This document shows, piece by piece, positions 55,090 to 64,000 of a stretch of DNA of 64,000 nucleotides (positions are counted from its first letter, which is position 1; the number at the start of each line of letters is the position of its first letter). A program made the translations under genes and the position numbers. The DNA comes from Lepeophtheirus salmonis (taxonomy: Eukaryota > Arthropoda > Copepoda > Siphonostomatoida > Caligidae): assembly GCF_016086655.4 (NCBI RefSeq), contig NC_052137.2, positions 3,720,001 through 3,784,000 of the forward strand, read 5' to 3'. Under the pieces are notes generated by a model that worked only from the letters and a program-made list of their open reading frames with translations, was not told where the DNA came from and ran no database searches.

Positions 55090-55445
55090 AAGTATTTAAA
55101 AAAAATGATAACAGCTGTAGAAATAATAAAATAATAATTATGACAGCTTTAACAGATAATACTGATAACAGATTGGAAAATAATAATGATAACAGCTTGG
55201 AAAATAATAATGATGACAGTTTTAAAAATAATAATGATAACAGCTTTAAAAATAATATTTATGATAGCTTTGAAAGAAAACTGATAACAGCTTGGAAAAC
55301 AATAATAATGACAGATTTATCAAATAATAATGACAACAGCAGTTTTATAAAAAAATATACATTGCTTAAATTACCAATTACAAAAATCTAAAAACTGTTT
55401 TGCTCTATTCCCATAAGCCTCTTATTAGCTGTCAATTTTCTGCAC
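55090..55445 (+). repeat. R1 copy with internally amplified motif
   Basis: The right side (AAATTACCAATTACAAAAAT, then TTATTAGCTGTCAATTTTC) corresponds to the R1 end portion. The part equivalent to R1's single AATAATGACAACAGC is expanded into the minisatellite annotated next. The upstream R1 portion is missing. Confidence 0.5.
55106..55345 (+). repeat. 24-bp minisatellite, about ten imperfect units
   Basis: The unit is approximately AAAATAATAATGATAACAGC plus TTTG. Neighbouring units at 55189 and 55213 are offset by 24 bases. The reading frame through it gives repeated LENNNDNS/FKNNNDNS, which is a by-product of the repeat and not evidence of a gene. The unit equals an internal motif of R1. 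Confidence 0.85.
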
Positions 55446-55784
55446 CAATTTTTTTTATGTTGATGAGCCATTTCTATTATATTTTTCACAACATATGTTG
55501 GAGGAAATTCTTATAACTCTTCCTTTTGAAATAGATATTATTTAAAAAAAAAGAACATAAGTGCCCATTTTATATATATTCAGTAGTATAAATATAATTA
55601 GTCAAATTAGTTAATCATACCAACTGCACTTTTTTAATAATTATTATACTAACTAATTAATTAGAAACTTGTGATATTTTTCAATGGAAAGACAATGTCA
55701 ACTAAAATGCAAGTTCGAAGGATTTTCGGAACTGTATATGTTTTTCCAGTCTATATGTCCTTGCAATATAAGGAGCAGGATTTA
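55446..55784. other. AT-rich spacer
   Basis: No feature recognised. Confidence 0.5.
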
Positions 55785-55895
55785 TGTCTATTTTCTTCCT
55801 CTCACAGCTTCTTGCAGCTGATTTTAATAAATGTCATGACAGCTAAGCTTCTCTCCTCCCAACCATTCTTCTAATTTTCAGGTTAACCAAGTTCA
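55785..55895 (-). repeat. R1 fragment (start portion)
   Basis: CTTCCTCTCACAGCTTCTTG, CAGCTGATTTTAATAAATGT, CATGACAGCTAAGCTTCTCT and CCTCCCAACCATTCTTC are the inverted R1 start. Confidence 0.55.
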
Positions 55896-56880
55896 TTTGC
55901 GGTTTAATTTATTTTTATATAGTGGCAGGACTTGCTTCATGTATCACTGTACATAGTTATACCGACGACTGGCAGAGGATCGTTAAAAAAAGGTGTCTTG
56001 TCCTTTTTTGGAAACGGGGCTTAATTATGTTTGATGAAAATATCATTACTTTATTTATTTATAAATATAAGAACATAGTACACAATAAAGAAACGCTTCA
56101 TGGAACGATTTAAGAAGATAAAAAATATTTTTATAATAAAAAGAAAATATCCAAATATCAAATAATGATTTGAGTATGCAGATAATTCAAGGCAATAAAA
56201 TCATAAAAAAAAAATGACTATAAGTACATAAACATGGTTGAACAATTTTACACATGAATTGAGATGATGGGTCCTCATTTTATTTCACTTGACACTAGTG
56301 CTGGGTAGTAACTCATAGTTTGTAATATATTACTGCAATAATATTACTTTTACAGTTACTAAAAACACTATGTGCCCGCCGGATAAAAATCTTGAATTCA
56401 GTTCCTACAAAATGTGTCAAGTCATGCAAAAATTTAATAAAATAAAGGATCATATATAGAAGTCAATAACTTTTTTAATTGCTTTATATTATAGCAAAAA
56501 AATAAGGAATCACCCTGATATTATAACTTGAAAACAATTCCTGTCAAAAAATATGTGTGACTTTTAATTTTCTTACAGAAATTTATTAAATATGTCATGT
56601 AAGGTAGTGTAAAACTGTTTATTTAATTGTTTATAATTAAGTTGAATATTTGATTAATTGTAATTAGTTATTAATATATTAGAGGTTAGAAGAATATATA
56701 TCTCAATTTAAATATGTTTCATATCCAATGTAGTTGATTATTATTTAATACGCATTAAGTCATCTAATCAACTTAATTATATTTAATTTTTGAAATTTTC
56801 CAGCCACTAAAATATACGTTGCTTTTTACAATTAGTAACTTAATAGTCCTAATTATTATAATTTTGTTGCAGATTGATAT
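55896..56880. other. AT-rich spacer
   Basis: No feature recognised. Confidence 0.55.
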
Positions 56881-56980
56881 ATTTATTTTCTCACATAGAT
56901 GACTATGGCTAAAGCTAATTAATAAAACATCATGACACCTGCTCTTCTTCCGAACATTTTTCAAATTTTTAAGGGTTTAT
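56881..56980 (-). repeat. R1 fragment (start portion)
   Basis: TTTTCTCACATAGATGACTA, AAAGCTAATTAATAAAACAT, CATGACACCTGCTCTTCTTC and CGAACATTTTTCAAATTTT follow the inverted R1 start. Confidence 0.45.
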
Positions 56981-57659
56981 TTTTTTATTTTCATGTCAAT
57001 AATGTTTACATGTCCAACAATGTTTGTAAAACACATAGCGGGAAATATTTTTGAGGACAATTACTAATAATAATGAAATATCGATTGTGATTAGTACGAT
57101 TTATAGAAGGAAGAGAAGTTACAAGTCCAATTTACTTATTAAAGGAAAATGATGTATAATGAATGACCATTTAGGAACATCTTTATCAGTAGACAAGATA
57201 AAAGATATAACATGTAAAGGAGGTCATGCGAAGAATAAGTGATGGAAAGTAGAAGGGAAAATAACATATATATTTTCTCAAAATTTAAATTAATTTTTTT
57301 TAGAAAGTATAGTTTTTAAATACAGTTTCAAACTATTAAACCCCCCGTCTAAAATATATACAGTGATACTATTATGATTTTTAGTGGATCAAATTAGGTT
57401 TTTAATTTTTAAATCAGGACGAAGGAGAAAATCGGTTCATAATTAAGATGAAATATAAATGTATCGGTTCTCGATTTAAAAAGCAATTAAATTTAGAAAA
57501 TATCGGTTTAAACCGTTTTACAAAAAATATATTCCAATAAATTATTTGAATAAGACTGATTCTATTAATGAATTGTTGATTACGTTTGGTGTGATTGAAA
57601 ATTGTGAGCATGGGAACAGTAACGTCATAAGACCATTCTAAACACGACCACTAGAACTA
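56981..57659. other. AT-rich spacer
   Basis: No feature recognised. Confidence 0.55.
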
Positions 57660-58176
57660 ATTTATATATGCGTGTCTGAGGCTCTAAAGACATCCATCAA
57701 GAAAGAGTGGACGAAGCTTGGGTTTGATTACATAGTCTACGTCTACAAGAGATTTAGGCCCAGTATTGAGGCAATTATTAGAGCTGAGGTCTCACATATT
57801 GAATATAATTTGTGCCAATCACTGTTTTCATTTGATTTTGTTAGATATATCTCCTTATTTTTTATAGCTCTCTGGACAGTTTGGTGTGAAACTCTGATAA
57901 TTCCCTCTTCCCTTTTTTTCTTCTTCAACATTTTCGACTTGTTGACGGCGTAGACAGTGGTCCTGGACAAGCCCAACTACTTGGGATGTGCAAATGGAAA
58001 TTGGTCGATCACGTTCAAGTGTCATTTTCTGGACTTGAAAGTAAGCTAGAGAGCTTAGATTTGTTTTATTTTGTAAATCATTGTTTATGCTTTAATATAT
58101 GGAAATATGAATTAATTTCAATATCTCAACCTTCATTAATTATTGAATTAATAAGATTTTAATGGACCACCCGGTA
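57660..58176. mobile_element. Mariner lineage C with inverted halves
   Basis: Plus strand, 57672-57803: SEALKTSIKKEWTKLGFDYI, VYVYKRFRPSIEAIIRAEVS, HIE, matching the C-terminus of the copy at 36190. Minus strand, from ATG 58025 to about 57842: MTLERDRPISICTSQ, then by frameshift LGLSRTTVYAVNKSKMLKKK, and VSHQTVQRAIKNKEIYL, the two helix-turn-helix blocks of the copy at 954. The minus part keeps its full leader and the terminal repeat TACCGGGTGGTCCATTAAAA ending at 58176. The C-terminal and N-terminal pieces converge, the reverse of a normal element, and the catalytic core is missing. Confidence 0.8.
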
Positions 58177-59064
58177 TATAATGAGTTGGATTTGTGTTGA
58201 TATTCTTCCTCTCACGCCTGCTTGCGGCTAATCTACTAAAACTTCATCACAGATATCATAATTACTACATTCATTTTGTTTTATTATTTACCTCCCAGAC
58301 ATTTTTTATACATCATTGGAGGTATAGCACCTCCCTCAACAGCCAGCTCGTATAAAAAATGATGTTTCTAATTTATACTCTCCAATAAAATAATGTGTGT
58401 GTCTATTTTAAGTAATATATTTCTTATACAATTATTAATTTGAAGCTACATCTCAGAAGAATGAATTTCGATATGTTTATGTTAAAATGAATGGTTACTA
58501 GATGACTCCGCCATTCCTTTAAGATCTTTAAGAAAAGTATATGGCTTCAAAACAATCGTCCTCCTAGTGTTGCTGATGGATCTTATTGGTTTTGTATCTT
58601 CCTAACTTTGATTCATTACTACTATTAAATGAAGGGTGAATCCTTTTTCATCAAATTACTTGATGATGATATGTGTACCCTAATCTATGCTGCTACATAG
58701 ATGATTCTCCTTACTACGACCATAATAAAACTCATTTTTTTCGGCCTAATTTACTTAATTACTTTATATACTCTCTTATTTCTGAATCTGCTTTCTTTCG
58801 AATATTACCCTTTCAAATGCTAAAATATAAAGAGCTATAAAATAAAACAATCAAAATGAAATGTGTTTTTTTTTTGTTCTAAACATAGTCGTTGTAATTG
58901 AAATATATAGAAACATAACTGATTCCCATTTATTTAAGTATTTTGTATATTAGGAGAAGGAGCAAAAGGTAGAAGGAATTATGAAAAAAAATAGTAACAT
59001 GAGAACAGACAGTCGTTTTCTTGCATCAGGATCAGTTCCGATCTTTAAATTGCAACATTACAGT
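58177..59064. other. Spacer with a short R1 scrap
   Basis: 58205-58255 (CTTCCTCTCACGCCTGCTTG, CGGCTAATCTACTAAAACTT) is an inverted R1 start. The rest has no supported feature. Confidence 0.45.
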
Positions 59065-59265
59065 ATAGAACGACGTAGCTCAATGGACAATGCACTCGGA
59101 AGAGTGACTCCCTTGAACAAAATATGCGTTAATTTGCGCCCAGTCGTTCCTAGAGAAGAAAATACAATAAATATATAGGGATTTCAAGGAAAATTCTAAG
59201 GTCAGATGGAGTAAACATAATACTATAATTTATTTATACTTAATCAGTGCAACTCCATATAACCA
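59065..59265 (+). mobile_element. tRNA-derived SINE, copy 4 (plus)
   Basis: The head GACGTAGCTCAATGGACAAT carries an A box (TAGCTCAATGG, 59076-59086). A degenerate B-box region (AATTTGCGCCC) lies near 59131. The body GGATTTCAAGGAAAATTCTA, AGGTCAGATGGAGTAAACAT and TATACTTAATCAGTGCAACT matches the other copies. The 65-codon frame overlapping its head is a shadow. SINEs of this kind are transcribed by RNA polymerase III and moved by LINE proteins. Confidence 0.78.
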
Positions 59266-60430
59266 ATAAAAGGAACATTAAAAAATAATAACATTAAGGA
59301 ATCCAGTAAATTTCAAGTACTCAAACTTTCGGATCATGACCCAAAACCAAAGTTAAAGGGATATTAAATCGAGTTTTATGAGTATTTTACACGAAGTTGG
59401 GACTTAAATCTAATAGAATCAGGATACAGGTTTCATTTTTTTCTGATTACCGATCCTTAGACATTGAATGACCCAATTTTATGGAGATATATTAGAATTA
59501 CTGTTAAAAAAACATTGGTCACGTCATTATCTATATTGTATCTCACAACAACTTCACCGAAAAGAAACAGAAAAATGAAGTTGGGTAATTCCTTCAACAA
59601 TGAAATTATTATTCAATAATATATGATAATTGTTAACAGCTTAGCAATAACTCATTCTTATCAGACCAATCCCAAAAGTGACATAATTTCTCAAATTTTG
59701 ATAATTCTAATGTATCAACGAGCTATGATCACTATATTTCTGTCAAAGATCCTTAATTAATCATTATTATCTAATGATTTACCGTCCCTATTTGCAACAA
59801 AATATCCATTAAAGTCACTCAAAATACCAGCCAAACATTAAACTACCAATTCCAAATCAAACCCCAGAAAAATAGCCCAAACGGTACTTTTAAACTTAAA
59901 AATTGAATAAGATTATTTTGCTTCTTATGCAATCGTAGGATTATTTTACATAAGAAAATTTTTTTACGGAATTATTATATGATTTATCAATTGCAATATA
60001 TTTTCAATCTTTTATCTTTATGTAATATAGGTTCTAATTTCAATCAGAGAACTTTGTTTGCTTCTTTCCCGGATGTTTGAAAATCTTATAACAAATATGG
60101 AATTATTTATTCTTTAATTTACAAATTCTCATGGATATCTCAAATTTATATCTTGCTTTACTATAAAATTTAGCTTGAATATTATTAAGTTATTTCATTT
60201 GAATAATACAAAAATATTAAATTCAAGGCCATTGTAAATATGATATTTATATTTGTAATTTAATAAATATCATATATTTATCAAAAAATGTATGAGATAC
60301 AAAATTGAAAAATATTCTGTCTCAATAAATACATTAATATGAAATATTTTGTTCTTGATGTTATATAGTTTATGTTTATCTTGGAAATATTTGATTGTAA
60401 GATAAAGTTCCTACTTAACAATCTAAATAA
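59266..60430. other. AT-rich spacer
   Basis: No feature recognised. Confidence 0.55.
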
Positions 60431-60625
60431 AAACACCAAAAGGGCCCCACAAACAGCCCAGTTCGGTTACTCTTTGATCGTGTTTTCTTTGGACGTTTAA
60501 AGTATATGTTATCCGTGGACGAATTCACTTTCAATCAACATGTTAAGTCCGCTATTATGGATGCTTGAGCTAACCTGGATAATAACTTTATTAATCCTAC
60601 GTTAGTGAACATTATTTTTATGTAG
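60431..60625 (+). pseudogene. Transposase-like ORF fragment, Trp codon lost
   Basis: In a very AT-rich setting the frame reads KHQKGPTNSPVRLLFDRVFF, GRLKYMLSVDEFTFNQHVKS, AIMDA, TGA (60566-60568), ANLDNNFINPTLVNIIFM and TAG. The block 'I.DAWANLDNNFIN' is the sort of C-terminal helix seen in several transposase families, which suggests that the TGA was TGG (Trp). No start, splice site or partner domain is visible. I cannot name the family. Confidence 0.4.
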
Positions 60626-61659
60626 TTATGTAACTAGTAAAACAAGTTACCCCAAATTTTTTTACGATTTTTTTTTATATATAGTCGGCATATATGCATA
60701 AAAAACAAGATATTTTAGTAAAAAAGTATATTTATATTTGATATAAACTTCTAAGAAAGAATTTTAGGTACCAAAACTGTACACAATAATTTTGATGAAG
60801 TTATGATAAATAGAATAACAGTTCATATTACATTAGTAGCAAAGAGTTTTACCTAAATTGACAAAAGGATATAAAAAAACCAAAATAACGACTTAACAAC
60901 AACAAATTTATACAATTCACGAAAATTTATTAAAAATTGGAAAGGAATCATTTCAAAAAAATAAATTATTACTCAAACAAAGAGTTATATTTATTTTGAA
61001 TGGTGTTTCACTCTATATTTCAATGCATAAAACAAATTAAAAACTATTATATAAATATCTTGGTAGGTATACAATTGAACTATTAATAAAGTATGGCAAA
61101 AATTCAAAAAGTTTGAAGCAATTAAGATCCAAAAACAAAATGTAGGAATTGAACACTTTTAACTATTTCATAGTATAATATTGTTGAATTACCAACTTAC
61201 GAACGTTTAAAATACTAGACGATTCTATTGATACTAAAGGTACAATATTATATACATACAAGGATTAATCTTTATATATACCTTTGAAATATATTAATAT
61301 TTAATCACCTTTTGATGAACTTAAAAGAGAAAATCATTTTCAAAGATTTTCAATGCTCTTTTGACTTCCTTTTCAATATTGTACTCTGCTATTCGTCATT
61401 TGTTACAAAGGAGTATTTTTTTAAACCAAAAAATACACGCATGTATCAAGAAGAGAGGAAGAAAGAAAGAAACAGAAAAGAGTTATTGGCTTCTTCCATT
61501 ATGGTTTTTTTTTTGCCCTTCATATTGTTAAAAGCAAGGGATGTGAGAAATACGAACATATAAATCTTTATTCCAAAACCATGTCAAGCATTGCAGATTG
61601 TCGTATAAAGTACCTTCATATTTAGGCTTGTAAATACTCAACTTTTTTTTGCAAGAGGG
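60626..61659. other. AT-rich spacer
   Basis: No feature supported. The 83-codon frame at 61312-61563 is low-information. Confidence 0.5.
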
Positions 61660-61790
61660 TTTTGTTGTTTTTGGCAATCTGAATAGGATTTTTAATTTTA
61701 TTTAGCTGTTATCATTAATCTTTCATTTTAGAGAAGATAATATCTAATTTATAAGTGTAACCACTACTGTGTATGCTAAACGAATATAGT
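61660..61790 (-). repeat. R1 fragment (end portion)
   Basis: GGCAATCTGAATAGGATTTT, TTAGCTGTTATCATTAATCT and ATATCTAATTTATAAGTGTA with ACCACTACTGTGT match 39121-39250. Confidence 0.5.
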
Positions 61791-61839
61791 TGTATAACAG
61801 GAGTATCTCCAGGGGATGTACTATAGCCCATCCCCCAAA

Positions 61840-62300
61840 TGAAGGAATTTTGGCTTTTTATTAGAAAATTTAATATTTGAAGTTTAATTAAATTTTTCCA
61901 AAAATTATTCCAAGAAATTTAATTTTTCAATTTTTTACCAAAGAATTTAATTTTCTCTAAATAGCTGTGAATTTTCAATTGTTTTCCGTAAAAATTTTAT
62001 TTTTAAATTTATTTTAAGAATAGCAATAGATTTTAGAACTTTTTCCCCAAAAAAATGTCATATATTGTGAGTAGATGTAGATTTTTGATTTTTTTTAAAA
62101 ATAATTTAATTTATTCGGAATAGAAAAAAAATTTATTTTCTATATATTTTTTTAAAGAGCTTTCAATCTTTGGATTTTTTGAGAAAAGCAATGGATTTAA
62201 AAAATTTATTGCTACAAATATCATATTTTGTGAATAGCTGTAGATTTTTGATTTTTTTTGGAAATAATTTAATATTTGACATTTTTTTCCAATTGTTTTT
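61840..62300 (+). repeat. Degenerate AT-rich satellite-like array (left block)
   Basis: Diverged units of about 55-70 bases carry a motif like GAATAGCTGTAGATTTTTGA followed by TTTTTTTCCAAAAA and AATTTAATTT. Examples are at 61964 (AATAGCTGTGAATTTTC), 62070 (GAGTAGATGTAGATTTTTGA) and 62232 (GAATAGCTGTAGATTTTTGA). Confidence 0.6.
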
Positions 62301-62714
62301 CTAAATTCATTATTATTTTAAGTTTAAATGTTCTCTTGAAGAATTAAATAATTATGAATACCGGTTTAAAAAGTAACAACAAAAAAAAATAGTCAATTAC
62401 CTATTAGAATTTATTGTGCACGCATTCAGCTCATATTTTACACCTTTTATCTCACTTTATCTCTCTGTGTTTGTCTGTCTTTATCCTTCTCTTCTTTGTT
62501 ATTAAATGATTCACATCTTGGAAGGTAAGATACCATATTTTCTCTGGAGGATATATATGATTAAGGTTTGAGTGCGTTTTTTACTCTCAAAACGATCATA
62601 AGTATTCCTTTCAGGTATTTACGACCCATTAGACTCCTTCAATGCATTGGCAGTTCATTTGAGAAGCTTTGTAAACTCACTTATCTTCTTACACGTGCTC
62701 CGAGCTCGAACACA

Positions 62715-62835
62715 CACAATAGTGGCTGCACAGCGTTCGTTTTCGGAGGATATCTCAAGGATTTTGTATTTTTTCTTATACAATTTTGTGGTTTGAATAT
62801 GATGAACATATTTTCATAAACATAGATCACAGTGT
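62715..62835 (+). repeat. R3 dispersed repeat, copy 2
   Basis: Matches 28555-28680 through CAGCGTTCGTTTTCGGAG, TTTTTCTTATACAATTTTGT and TTTTCATAAACATAGATCAC. The frame through it (CTAFVFGGYLKDF) parallels STAFVFGEHQEKF at copy 1. Confidence 0.55.
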
Positions 62836-63339
62836 TTCTATGATATTGATATCTAAACTTATTCCGGATTTAAAATCCCCGCCTGTACACAATTGAAGGC
62901 GTTATTTAATTTTAAAGTTTATCCAATCAAACAAAATTATGTAATATTTAGTAAATATTGAATTTAACGAATGTTTTGCAAAAATACAAATTGGATAATA
63001 TGTAAATCCTCAACAGCTCTTTGCATAAAAAGTAGTTTTTGTATCCTATTTTCTATTTTCCTTCACTTTTTGTCAAATTGCATATTTACTCTTTTAATCA
63101 ACTATGTATGTACATACCTAAAGTCCATAGCCATATGACTAGTGTTGAGACTTTGTCTAAGACCAAATTTTTTTCCAGTTCGGTCTCAAAAGAGTTTTTC
63201 TAGACCAGTGATCTAAATTACCATCAATTGGATAATTTAAAAAATTTAGGGCGTAATAGAAGGACTATTTCCTAGTGTTAAAGGAAATAAATAACTTGTA
63301 ACTACGTCCCTCTAGCCCCTCTATCAAATTAAAGAATTT
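62836..63339. other. AT-rich spacer
   Basis: No feature recognised. Confidence 0.55.
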
Positions 63340-63560
63340 GCTATTTTTTTTTAATAACTTTTTTTTGTCAATGAAAGTTTTTTAGAAAGAATTAGGGGTT
63401 GAAATTTAATTTTTGTAAATTGCTATGGATTTTTGAAATTTTTTTCCAAAAATTTAACATAACAAATTTAATTTTTTTCTGACTAGCTGTGGATTTTTGA
63501 AATGTCTATTTTCAAAAAAAATAATTTTATTTAAATAGCTATGGATTTTTAAATTGTTTT
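63340..63560 (+). repeat. Degenerate AT-rich satellite-like array (right block)
   Basis: Same motif as the block at 61840: AATTGCTATGGATTTTTGAA (63418), CTAGCTGTGGATTTTTGAAA (63483) and ATAGCTATGGATTTTTAAAT (63535), spaced 52-65 bases, with CCAAAAATTTAA between. Confidence 0.65.
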
Positions 63561-63639
63561 TTTTAGTTAGAATTTTTTTGAGAATATTCAAAAGACCTAG
63601 TCATTCACTCTTTCCGAAAAAAATATATTATCCTGCAGA

Positions 63640-64000
63640 CACCCCTGTACAAGCTTAGGGTACATTAGTTTTAATACAAGTTCTTTTTGGGTAACGATAA
63701 AAAAAGTTACCCAACCTCCGTTCTTCACCAAATTGGCCCAGACCAGGATGTCACACCGTAGACTGAAATCCGGAACCCATTGCACCCATTAGTAATGTAG
63801 TCCCTTTGTATGATCCTCTAATGCTTGTTAACAGAGGTCTCAGGGTATCAATATTTGGGTGGCGCACATTGCAGGCCCTTTTCTCAATTTGCTACCATCT
63901 GGAGTATCCAGTAGATTGAGATCTGGGTTTTGAGGGGCCAAAGGTTCTTGGACCAGAAGTTCATCCACTCTTGTACAATATTAGTTGCATGGACCGGAGC
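63640..64000 (-). pseudogene. Mariner lineage A, C-terminal part, runs off the window
   Basis: From the right edge the minus strand reads APVHATNIVQEWMNFWSKNL, WPPQNPDLNLLDT (third catalytic Asp at 63906-63908), then degenerate text and RIIQRDYITNGCNGFR before decay near 63720. The full lineage-A copy has PAHTLNIVQEWM... FWSKNLWGHLK and LNLLDYFIW, so the lineage match is direct. The second catalytic block and everything upstream lie beyond position 64000. Confidence 0.8.

Noticed and set aside
55106..55345. Regular repeats considered as a CRISPR-like array
   Set aside because: Units are contiguous with no unique spacers, and the context is a eukaryotic transposon.
55140..55391. 83-codon Asn-rich frame that looks like a low-complexity protein
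   Set aside because: It is generated by the 24-bp minisatellite, a multiple of three, so the frame stays open automatically.
58981..59178. 65-codon plus frame
   Set aside because: Its second half lies in the head of the SINE; no motif and no conservation of the frame in the other SINE copies.

Overview
The window looks like AT-rich (roughly two-thirds A+T by eye), repeat-dense, gene-poor nuclear DNA of an arthropod-like animal. A parasitic copepod such as the salmon louse Lepeophtheirus salmonis is my best guess, from the style of the mariner transposases and the base composition. That is inference; no search was run. I see no bacterial operon, rRNA, tRNA gene, CRISPR array or intact long reading frame. 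Almost every recognisable protein-like stretch is a dead transposon.

Transposons: about twenty decayed Tc1/mariner copies of several lineages lie across the window. Four have visible ends: a copy at 796-1769, a 'TTAGGTTG'-ended mariner at 2701-3613, a full-length copy with 32-bp inverted repeats and TA target duplication at 16711-17946, and a deleted Tc1-like copy at 41731-42282. Many others keep the helix-turn-helix end and the C-terminal end but have lost the catalytic middle. Two loci (28695-29480 and 57660-58176) carry their two halves in opposite orientations. There is also a LINE remnant (51340-52050), a tRNA-derived SINE family (four copies), three dispersed repeat families named here R1, R2 and R3, several tandem repeats, and a degenerate AT-rich satellite near the right end.

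Host-like sequence: a decayed poly(A)-binding-protein fragment lies at 25690-26090 on the minus strand. The best candidate gene is a minus-strand two-exon model at 34819-36134 with a signal-peptide-like start, a consensus donor and a phase-matched 102-codon second exon. Weaker exon-like islands, mostly phase-compatible pairs, are at 3621-4073 (-), 4546-4847 (+), 15092-15351 (+), 24586-24728 (+) and 43558-45282 (+). If real, they are pieces of genes with long introns. Chance open frames of up to about 97 codons occur in this DNA, so all of these models are tentative.

The most novel signals are the R1 family, which has a conserved coding-like core, an inverted pair and a minisatellite grown from its own internal motif. 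The orientation-scrambled mariners, and a mariner that splits an older open frame, come next.
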